Positions 6,271 to 11,406 of a stretch of DNA of 11,406 bases are shown piece after piece. The translations under genes were made by a program, and so were the position numbers. Origin of the DNA: Bacillota bacterium (lineage in GTDB: Bacteria; Bacillota; Bacilli; Bacillales_B; DSM-18226); assembly GCA_030705665.1 (NCBI GenBank), contig JAUZQA010000076.1:1-11406 (forward strand), written 5' to 3'. A model generated the notes under the pieces. That model saw only the letters and a program-made list of their open reading frames with translations, searched no databases and was not told where the DNA came from. The first letter of the stretch is position 1, and each line of letters begins with the position of its first letter.

Positions 6271-7136
6271 AAAATCAAGATCAATTGTTTTCTGTCCATC
6301 ATTACTTTGGCAGCGATAAAAAGCCGATTGAAATCTACCTTTTTATTGACCCTGTATGTGCCGAATGCTGGGAGCTTGAGCCAATCTTAAAAAAACTGCA
6401 AATCGAATATGGACGATATTTTTCTCTTAAATATGTACTTAGCGGAAAATTGACAGATTTAAATATTAGGAAAAAAAGAAAATGTGACATTCGTTCTGAG
6501 CCTTTCGAAAAAACTATAGCCCAATCAGGATTGTTCTGTGATCGGAATCTTCGATTTGAGAATCCTGCACACTCTCCCTTTATTGCATCCATTGCAATAA
6601 AAGCAGCCGAGCTACAAGGTCGAAAAGCAGGTAATCGTTTTATCCGTCTTATTCGTGAAGTACTTCTTTTAGCAAGGCAGGACATTACTAATTTTGAAGT
6701 GTTAACGGAATGCGCTAAAAAGGCGGGACTGGATGTTGAGGAATTTATTTCAGATATTCATTCTCAAAGTGCGGCCAAGGCTTTCCAATGTGATCTAAAA
6801 ATTACTTCTGAAATGGAAGTACAGGAAATTCCGACTCTCGTTTTCTTTAATGAAAATGCAGAAGAAGAAGGAATAAAAATAGCTGGTGTATATCCTTATG
6901 AGATTTATGTCCAAATTCTCGAGGAAATGCTTTCTGAGAAGCCACACCAATCATCTCCGCCGCCATTGGAAGCTTTCATGAAATTTTTTAGGCTTGTCGC
7001 TTCAAATGATATTGCGATTGTCTACAACATGACGGTCTCACAGGTCGATCGAGAGATGAAAAAGCTCTTGTTAAAACAGAAAGTCGAGCAAATCCCAGTA
7101 AGAAACGGTAACTTTTGGAGATATATTGAGGAATAA
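6267..7136 (+). CDS. yjbH: YjbH, ClpXP adaptor for Spx degradation (DsbA/thioredoxin-like)
   Basis: Cytosolic adaptor that binds the thiol-stress regulator Spx and speeds its degradation by ClpXP; in Bacillus and Staphylococcus it aggregates or is inhibited during stress. The 289 aa have a DsbA-like first part with C31-A-E-C34 in FIDPVCAECWELEPILKKL, the segment NPAHSPFIASIAIKAAELQG, and VQEIPTLVFFNE holding the cis-Pro region of the thioredoxin fold. The end resembles a small helical/winged segment (IVYNMTVSQVDREMKKLL). A GTG start at 6267 overlaps the yjbI stop codon by 4 nt, with AAGGTGA 6 nt upstream. This arrangement keeps globin and adaptor stoichiometrically linked. Two hairpins follow the stop codon. 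Spx itself is not in the window; in B. subtilis spx lies just beyond coiA and mecA. Confidence 0.95.
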   Translation: MKNQDQLFSVHHYFGSDKKPIEIYLFIDPVCAECWELEPILKKLQIEYGRYFSLKYVLSGKLTDLNIRKKRKCDIRSEPFEKTIAQSGLFCDRNLRFENPAHSPFIASIAIKAAELQGRKAGNRFIRLIREVLLLARQDITNFEVLTECAKKAGLDVEEFISDIHSQSAAKAFQCDLKITSEMEVQEIPTLVFFNENAEEEGIKIAGVYPYEIYVQILEEMLSEKPHQSSPPPLEAFMKFFRLVASNDIAIVYNMTVSQVDREMKKLLLKQKVEQIPVRNGNFWRYIEE

Positions 7137-7140
7137 TCGG

Positions 7141-7159
7141 ACGGCTTTAGGCCGTTAAT
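7141..7159 (+). terminator. Weak hairpin directly after yjbH
   Basis: ACGGC / GCCGT (7141-7145 with 7151-7155) with a 5-nt loop is followed by TAATTTT. The stem is short and the U-tract interrupted, so it is probably accessory to the stronger hairpin 20 nt downstream. Confidence 0.5.
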
Positions 7160-7173
7160 TTTCCTAAACATGA

Positions 7174-7209
7174 AAAAAGACCCAAGCAAACGGTGCTCAG
7201 GGTCTTTTT
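7174..7209. terminator. Bidirectional-looking terminator after yjbI-yjbH
   Basis: AAAAAGACCC pairs with GGGTCTTTTT (10 bp including the A-T part) around a 16-nt loop that may hold an inner AGC/GCT pairing. The plus strand has a T-run and the minus strand mirrors it. It ends the yjbI-yjbH unit. Confidence 0.9.
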
Positions 7210-7429
7210 CGTGTCTATAAAATACGAACAAAGGGGATGGGAGAAATTTTTCACGGTCAAACAAAGGGGTATATGTTTGTTGTGATCAACTTCACGTACT
7301 AAATATACCATGGGATCAATACCGATTCAATAAGCATGTGCTTACTTTCACAATATTGTCAAATTCATAAAATGTCTTTACTGACTATATGATAGAAGAA
7401 ACAAATATTGAAGAAGGTGAAATGTGAAC
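7210..7429. other. Intergenic region upstream of the 57-aa ORF, with inverted repeats; promoter unresolved
   Basis: No gene is supported here. ACAAAGGGG occurs twice (7228-7236 and 7261-7269). CAAACA (7258-7263) and TGTTTG (7274-7279) form an inverted repeat spaced by 10 bp. TAAGCA-TG-TGCTTA (7331-7344) is a perfect 6-bp-arm palindrome with a 2-bp centre. Possible -10 boxes are TAAAAT (7368-7373, with TTTCAC 16 bp upstream) and TATGAT (7388-7393, no good -35). If the first is used, the palindrome lies immediately upstream of its -35. Confidence 0.4.
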
Positions 7430-7603
7430 ATGAGTAAACTTAAACTATTGGTTATGTTACTATTTATAATTATTTCTTTCTTTCTTCATTTACTTGCCTT
7501 AATGGATACATTTCCATTGCTTTTAAGCATCCCGCTTTTGTTTGGTTCTTTCTTTCTTTTTTTTATGATGATCACTCATCGGAACAAGTTCAAAGGATTT
7601 TAA
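7430..7603 (+). CDS. Small hydrophobic membrane protein of 57 aa, unknown function
   Basis: I do not recognise the family. The 57-residue product has a basic N-terminus (MSKLKLL), a first hydrophobic helix (about 6-24, VMLLFIIISFFLHLLAL), a short turn with Asp and Pro (MDTFPLL), a second helix (about 30-48, ending LFFMM) and a basic tail (THRNKFKGF). This predicts a two-helix hairpin with both termini in the cytoplasm. AAGAAGGTGA (7411-7420) lies 9 nt before the ATG; an in-frame GTG at 7424 would be too close to it. An own upstream region and a strong hairpin right after the stop codon support a real transcription unit. By position, between yjbH and pepF, it could correspond to a small ORF in other Bacillus genomes (yizD is a candidate I could not verify). 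Confidence 0.75.
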   Translation: MSKLKLLVMLLFIIISFFLHLLALMDTFPLLLSIPLLFGSFFLFFMMITHRNKFKGF

Positions 7604-7604
7604 A

Positions 7605-7634
7605 AGGCAGACTGCTCGCAGTCTGCCTCTTATT
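7605..7634. terminator. Strong hairpin after the 57-aa ORF, probably a bidirectional terminator
   Basis: AGGCAGACTG / CAGTCTGCCT (from 7605 to 7628) is a perfect 10-bp stem with a CTCG loop. On the plus strand CTTATTA follows, a weak U-tract. On the minus strand TTTTAAAA follows, so it may also stop pepF transcripts that pass through the adjacent repeat. Confidence 0.8.
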
Positions 7635-7639
7635 ATGCT

Positions 7640-7823
7640 GGCTGTGTTAATCTTGGCTGTTGATTTCCGCTCCAGGCACTTGCTTTCCGCCGGGGTATAG
7701 GGGAGCCTCCTCGGCGCTTTTGGCGCCTGCGGGGTCTCCCCTGCCCCGTACTCCCGCAGGAGTCAAGTGCCTTCCGCTCCAATCAACAGGGTTAAAAAAT
7801 CAACAATGCCCTTTCACACAGCC
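7640..7823. repeat. MITE-like palindromic interspersed repeat between the 57-aa ORF and pepF
   Basis: A 184-bp GC-rich element bounded by inverted ends GGCTGTGT (7640-7647) and ACACAGCC (7816-7823). Nested inverted segments fold into one long hairpin: TGTTGATT (7658-7665) with AATCAACA (7781-7788); GGCACTTG (7675-7682) with CAAGTGCC (7764-7771); GGGG (7692-7695) with CCCC (7744-7747); GGGGAG (7700-7705) with CTCCCC (7736-7741); and GGCGC (7713-7717) with GCGCC (7723-7727). Its base composition is unlike the AT-rich surroundings. It resembles the family of GC-rich palindromic repeats I recall as scattered through many Bacillus-group genomes. It carries no ORF, so any mobility would be in trans. 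No clear target-site duplication is visible. The right end touches the pepF stop codon. Confidence 0.8.
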
Positions 7824-9644
7824 TTAAGATAACAATTGTTCCATTTCGTTTAGCTTTTCTTCAAATACTTTGCAGGCGTTGCTGATTGGCTCGGGGCTAC
7901 TCATGTCTACTCCAGCTTTTTTCAATACCTCAATTGGGTAATCAGAACTTCCAGCACTTAAGAATTCCTTAATATAGCGGTTTACGGCTGGCTCGCCTTC
8001 TTCTAAAATTTGTTTGCTTAGTGCTGTCGCTGCACTAAAACCAGTCGCATACTGATACACATAATAATTGTAGTAAAAGTGAGGAATTCTTGCCCATTCT
8101 AATCCAATTTCCTCATCAATCACAATATCCTCTTCACCAAAATACTTTTTATTCAAATCATAATATTCTTTTGTTAAAAGATCTGCTGTCAGGGCTTCAT
8201 TATTTTGAGCTTTTTGATGGATCAAATGCTCAAACTCAGCAAACATCGTTTGGCGGAACACCGTCCCCCTAAAGCCTTCTAAGTAGTGATTTAACAAATA
8301 AATCCGCTTTTGCTCATCATCAATCGTTTTTAACAAATAATGATTTAACAATGCTTCATTACAGGTTGATGCAACCTCCGCAACAAAGATTGAATAATCT
8401 CCATATGGATATGGCTGCGTTTTACGAGTGAAATAGCTATGAACAGAGTGTCCAAATTCATGGGCTAATGTAAAAAGATTGTTCACATTGTCCTGCCAGT
8501 TTAAAAGAATATATGGATTTGTCCCATATGCTCCAGATGAATAGGCCCCACTGCGCTTCCCTTTATTTTCATGGATATCAACCCAGCGGTTTTCAAACCC
8601 TTCTTTTAAAACCTGCAGGTATTGCTCACCTAATGGGGCAAGGCCTTTTAACACGATTTCTTTTGCCTCGTCATATTTGATCTCCATTTTTACATCTTTC
8701 ACAAGCGGCGTATATAAATCATACATATGCAGCTCTTTCAAGCCCAAAACTTTTTTGCGCAGCTTTATATAGCGATGCAATAATGGGAGATTTTCATTGA
8801 CGGTTTTAACAAGATTATCGTAAACACTTTCAGGGATATTGTTTGCAGCAAGCGCCGCTTGTCTAGCAGAGCTATACTTTCTAATACGTGCATTAAAATT
8901 GTCTTTCTTTACATTCCCGCTTATGGTGCTTGAAAATGTATTTCGGAATTTCCCGTAAGTATCATATACGGCTTTAAAGGCATCATGGCGAACGCGCTGA
9001 TCTGAACTTTCAAGGAAACGACTGTATCTTCCATGCGTAACCTCCACGTCATTCCCGTTTTCATCTTTAATCGTCGGAAACTGCAAATCGGCGTTATTTA
9101 ACATACCAAATGTATTGCTGGATGCATTCATCACTTCCCCTGCTTCTGCTAATAGGGCTTCCATTTCAGCGGTAAGAACATGGGGCCGTTGTAGATTAAG
9201 TTCTTCCAGGGCATGTTTATACAATTGCAGCTCTGATTTCTGCTTTAAAAATTCATTTATTTTTCCTTCATCAATGGAAAGGATCTCAGGCACAATATAG
9301 GCTAACTGACTTGCAGCTTGTGAATATAGATTCTTCATCCTGTCATCGAGCCCTTGATAAAATGAATTCGTTGTGTCCTGATCGTATCTCATATGTGAAT
9401 AAGCATAAAGTTTCCCAATTCTTTCAAGCAGTTGATTTTGTTCATCAAGAGCCTGATAGAGGGTATCAGCGCTTTCCGCGAGCTTACCTTCAAATTTCTT
9501 TACTTCTGGGATCATATTTTTGATTTCTTGAAATTCCTTTTCCCATTCTTGGTCACTTGGAAAAATATCCTCTAATTTCCACGTTTCCTCTACGGGAATT
9601 TCACTTCTTGTTGGAAGTGACTTTACTGCTGCTTCATTAGCCAT
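7824..9644 (-). CDS. pepF: Oligoendopeptidase F (M3B family zinc metallopeptidase)
   Basis: Cytosolic zinc peptidase that cleaves oligopeptides of roughly 6 to 20 residues. In B. subtilis, PepF overproduction inhibits sporulation initiation by degrading Phr-type peptides. The chosen start gives 606 aa, typical for PepF. The zinc motif HEFGH is at 395-399 (TLAHEFGHSVHSYF), with the third ligand Glu423 in FVAEVAST. The N-terminal part (VEETWKLEDIFPSDQEW) and the C-terminal HFYYNYYVYQYATGFSAA are diagnostic of the family. I prefer the ATG at 9644 (MANEAAVK): GGAGG (9655-9651) lies 6 nt upstream, whereas the in-frame ATG at 9650 touches it and the upstream extension to 9698 has no family similarity. 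It is downstream of coiA on the same strand with an 86-nt gap before the longer reading, so co-transcription is possible. Confidence 0.96.
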   Translation of the reverse strand: MANEAAVKSLPTRSEIPVEETWKLEDIFPSDQEWEKEFQEIKNMIPEVKKFEGKLAESADTLYQALDEQNQLLERIGKLYAYSHMRYDQDTTNSFYQGLDDRMKNLYSQAASQLAYIVPEILSIDEGKINEFLKQKSELQLYKHALEELNLQRPHVLTAEMEALLAEAGEVMNASSNTFGMLNNADLQFPTIKDENGNDVEVTHGRYSRFLESSDQRVRHDAFKAVYDTYGKFRNTFSSTISGNVKKDNFNARIRKYSSARQAALAANNIPESVYDNLVKTVNENLPLLHRYIKLRKKVLGLKELHMYDLYTPLVKDVKMEIKYDEAKEIVLKGLAPLGEQYLQVLKEGFENRWVDIHENKGKRSGAYSSGAYGTNPYILLNWQDNVNNLFTLAHEFGHSVHSYFTRKTQPYPYGDYSIFVAEVASTCNEALLNHYLLKTIDDEQKRIYLLNHYLEGFRGTVFRQTMFAEFEHLIHQKAQNNEALTADLLTKEYYDLNKKYFGEEDIVIDEEIGLEWARIPHFYYNYYVYQYATGFSAATALSKQILEEGEPAVNRYIKEFLSAGSSDYPIEVLKKAGVDMSSPEPISNACKVFEEKLNEMEQLLS

Positions 9645-9741
9645 ATTCATCCTCCATTCATTGAAAATATCTGCACCTTTTAGAAAGGAAAAAACCATAT
9701 TCCTATATATTCTCCATTTGTCCCTTGTACCCCTTTAAAAT

Positions 9742-9754
9742 GGATAATATATCC
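9742..9754. promoter_or_regulatory. Small palindrome between coiA and pepF
   Basis: GGATA-ATA-TATCC (5-bp arms, 3-bp centre) lies about 100 nt upstream of the pepF start in an AT-rich stretch also containing GTATAC. On the minus strand TATACT and TATATT are possible -10 boxes but lack clear -35 partners. No strong terminator follows coiA, so pepF may be transcribed both by read-through and from this region. Confidence 0.3.
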
Positions 9755-9785
9755 CTTTCTAGTATACCCATTCGCTTTTTTTCAT

Positions 9786-10982
9786 TTATTCTTTGAAAGG
9801 GATTTTAGGATTTTTTTGAAAAAACTCTAGTGTCCGCTCCTCCTTTTCACGATTGGTTTGCGGAATAGTCAATGGCTTCTGTACTTGGAACAAATGAGGT
9901 GTTTTTCTTACTAACACACCAAGCCTCACTAAGAGGCAGCTATATTCAAAAAAGGCTAAAAGAGGTTTCATGTTTTCAATTTGGGGAAATGTTCTCAGGA
10001 CGATTTGTTTGTTCGCTATTCTCGTATTGAAGCTCCATTTCATATGATCAATACTGATCATATCACCAGGCTTCTTATTATGAAGAAGATCAATGTAATA
10101 ATAGGTCTGCCAAATAAACGGAGGAGTTTGAATAATTAATCCATGGGTAACCGGGAGACCGATTTCAGCAGGAAGTAAAAAGAGGTTAAGATGGTGATTA
10201 TAAATTTCGAGAAAAAATTCCCTTTGTTGATCACTTGGGTAGATTGACCAGCTCAGTTTATAATTTTCACTGATTTTTTTCCAGTATTCTATATTCATCA
10301 TTATCCCTAATGATGGATCAAGCAATGTTGATAGTTTTACTTTTTCTAGCGAGAATATTGATTTTCGTAGCAGAGCATTTTTTGTAGAGTACGGGAAAAT
10401 GGAATAAAGGATTTGAAGTGAATTCCGGTCCGGAGAAAAGCTGGGGATATAAAGCTTGCCGTTGTTGGACTGCCTTAAAAATAAGTATTGGAAACCAGTT
10501 ATACCTGCCGAAGCAGAATATTGATCTTTCAGCTGTTTTCCCCCAAGGATCCAAAGAGGCCTGTAACCATGGGTTAGATAATTCTCTGTTCTTTGTTTAA
10601 AAACTTCTTCAGAGATCGTTGAACATTGATATTCCAAGGCATATTTTTGATGATTGTATTGAAAAAGAATATCCGGCCGCTGCTTGATTTCACGGTCATA
10701 AAATTCGAGAACAGCTGGAATTTCCTGCTTTCTAAGCCACTGATAGAGCTTAAGCTTACCTTCTAAGTGATACTCTGTTTCATTTTCAAAATAGACACTG
10801 CAGTTTCTATCCTTCAAATGAGAAAAGTGAAAGATTTTCCGATCTCCCAATTTAAGAATGACCTTCCCCCCGCATACTGGACAAAAAAATTCCTCCTGTT
10901 TACGAAGCGTGATTAACGTTTCTTTTTGGAAGGACTCACCAAGGCAAAACATATTTCCATTTTTTGTTTTTGCCACAAGCAT
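9786..10982 (-). CDS. coiA: Competence protein CoiA (YjbF), nuclease-fold
   Basis: Competence-induced protein needed for natural transformation, acting after DNA uptake in recombination. The 398 aa have a zinc-ribbon-like start (FFCPVCGGK, C34 and C37, followed by HFSH at 52-55 and C61). The ExEYHLEGK motif follows (68-76), then a restriction-endonuclease-like core with D104 in QRPDILF and E117/Q119 in YALEYQCS. That pattern is characteristic of the CoiA family. The C-terminal half is helical and variable. The ATG at 10982 is chosen because AGGTGG lies 8 nt upstream; in-frame starts at 10988 and 10994 are too close to that site. No K-box (paired AAAA-N5-TTTT) for ComK was seen in the short upstream gap. 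Intact motifs suggest a functional gene, but they do not prove that the organism is naturally competent. Confidence 0.92.
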   Translation of the reverse strand: MLVAKTKNGNMFCLGESFQKETLITLRKQEEFFCPVCGGKVILKLGDRKIFHFSHLKDRNCSVYFENETEYHLEGKLKLYQWLRKQEIPAVLEFYDREIKQRPDILFQYNHQKYALEYQCSTISEEVFKQRTENYLTHGYRPLWILGGKQLKDQYSASAGITGFQYLFLRQSNNGKLYIPSFSPDRNSLQILYSIFPYSTKNALLRKSIFSLEKVKLSTLLDPSLGIMMNIEYWKKISENYKLSWSIYPSDQQREFFLEIYNHHLNLFLLPAEIGLPVTHGLIIQTPPFIWQTYYYIDLLHNKKPGDMISIDHMKWSFNTRIANKQIVLRTFPQIENMKPLLAFFEYSCLLVRLGVLVRKTPHLFQVQKPLTIPQTNREKEERTLEFFQKNPKIPFKE

Positions 10983-11034
10983 TCGCATCACCACCTACTC
11001 TTATAAATTCGTTTCACGTTGGTGATTATCCTTT

Positions 11035-11075
11035 AAAAATAAAAAAGAGCAGTTCTAAATTTTTCGAACCTGCCC
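11035..11075 (-). terminator. Terminator of the cardiolipin synthase gene
   Basis: On the minus strand GGGCAG-g-TTC pairs with GAA-CTGCTC (plus 11047-11055 with 11066-11075, one bulged G and one G-U pair), followed by TTTTTTATTTTT. It lies 8 nt after the stop codon and insulates coiA. Confidence 0.85.
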
Positions 11076-11082
11076 TTTTAAA

Positions 11083-11406
11083 CTATAGAAGCGGTGATAG
11101 CAATCTCGCAGTTGATTCAAGCAGACGAATACCCAAGTTCCGTTTTTTGAATTCTTCCAAATTTAATGGTTTTGAGAACTCAATATCCTTCAAGTACTCA
11201 GCAACTAACTTCTGGGTGCTTTGTGTTCGGTAAAGGAAAGCATTCACTTCAAAATTTAAATGAAAACTGCGCATATCCATGTTGGAAGTACCAATCGATG
11301 CCAGTTCATTATCAACAATCACAATTTTGCTATGCATAAAACCTCTTTGATACTCATAAACCTTTACACCTGCCTCAAGAAGTTCAGGAAAATAAGAACG
11401 TGAAGC
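11083..11406 (-). CDS. Cardiolipin synthase (phospholipase D family), C-terminal part, cut by the window edge
   Basis: Membrane-associated enzyme joining two phosphatidylglycerol molecules into cardiolipin. The visible 107 C-terminal residues contain the second HKD motif of the PLD superfamily (H25, K27, D32, counting from the window edge) followed by GTSNMDMRSF, typical of bacterial Cls. Next comes SFHLNFEVNAFLYR, then a C-terminal helical region (TQKLVAEYLKDIEFSKPLNLEEF) and the usual ending RLLESTARLLSPLL. The frame is open to the window edge and stops with TAG at 11085-11083. Bacillus genomes carry several cls paralogues, so I give no gene symbol. In relatives a cls gene lies between mecA and coiA, which agrees with this position. 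Confidence 0.95.
   Translation of the reverse strand, partial: ASRSYFPELLEAGVKVYEYQRGFMHSKIVIVDNELASIGTSNMDMRSFHLNFEVNAFLYRTQSTQKLVAEYLKDIEFSKPLNLEEFKKRNLGIRLLESTARLLSPLL

Noticed and set aside
7022..7264. 80-aa minus-strand frame downstream of yjbH
   Set aside because: It lies mostly antisense to the yjbH 3' end, crosses the terminator hairpin and has no convincing ribosome-binding site.
7267..7272. GGGTAT as a sigma-B -10 element
   Set aside because: No GTTT-type -35 is found 12-15 bp upstream.
9311..9523. 70-aa plus-strand frame inside pepF
   Set aside because: Antisense shadow of the conserved PepF frame with no expression signals.
10964..11233. 89-aa plus-strand frame across the coiA/cls junction
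   Set aside because: It is antisense to the cardiolipin synthase end and its terminator, and has no family resemblance.

Overview
The window is a stretch of low-GC Firmicute chromosome, clearly Bacillaceae. Nearly every gene has a recognisable counterpart in the Bacillus subtilis block coiA-pepF-yjbH-yjbI-cwlQ(yjbJ)-yjbK-yjbL-sasB(yjbM)-nadF(yjbN)-yjbO-prpE(yjbP)-yjbQ, in the same order. AGGAGG-type Shine-Dalgarno sites, frequent GTG and TTG starts, sigma-A-like promoters and U-tailed hairpin terminators agree with this. I cannot name the species. It is not B. subtilis itself: it has a cardiolipin synthase tail beside coiA, a 57-residue membrane ORF and a MITE-like repeat. No tRNA, rRNA, CRISPR array, prophage or insertion sequence was found.

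Layout, left to right. (1) 1-528, minus: the N-terminal part of a CPA2-type cation/proton antiporter (YjbQ), cut by the window edge. (2) 628-1368, plus: PrpE, a diadenosine-tetraphosphate hydrolase. (3) 1369-1620: a convergent intergenic region holding a degenerate 51-bp-period tandem repeat and the terminator of the next operon. (4) 4395 down to 1621, minus: a four-gene operon yjbL-sasB-nadF-yjbO (unknown protein, small alarmone synthetase, NAD kinase, RluA-family pseudouridine synthase). (5) 4510-5709, plus: yjbK (CYTH triphosphatase-like) and cwlQ (lytic transglycosylase), ending in a strong terminator. (6) 5863-7136, plus: truncated haemoglobin yjbI and the Spx-degradation adaptor yjbH, overlapping by 4 nt behind a near-consensus promoter. 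(7) 7430-7603, plus: a 57-aa two-helix membrane protein with its own hairpin terminator. (8) 7640-7823: a MITE-like palindromic repeat lying directly against the pepF stop codon. (9) 9644-7824, minus: oligoendopeptidase F. (10) 10982-9786, minus: competence protein CoiA. (11) 11406-11083, minus: the C-terminal end of a cardiolipin synthase, with a terminator.

Functionally this is stress and nucleotide housekeeping: (p)ppGpp synthesis, NADP supply, Ap4A hydrolysis, a possible triphosphatase, control of the Spx thiol-stress regulator, a small globin, envelope enzymes and competence. The genes are ordinary for the family. The less explained items are the two repeat structures, the small membrane ORF with inverted repeats upstream, and the uncharacterised YjbL that opens the alarmone/NAD kinase operon. 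I see no convincing novel multi-gene system.
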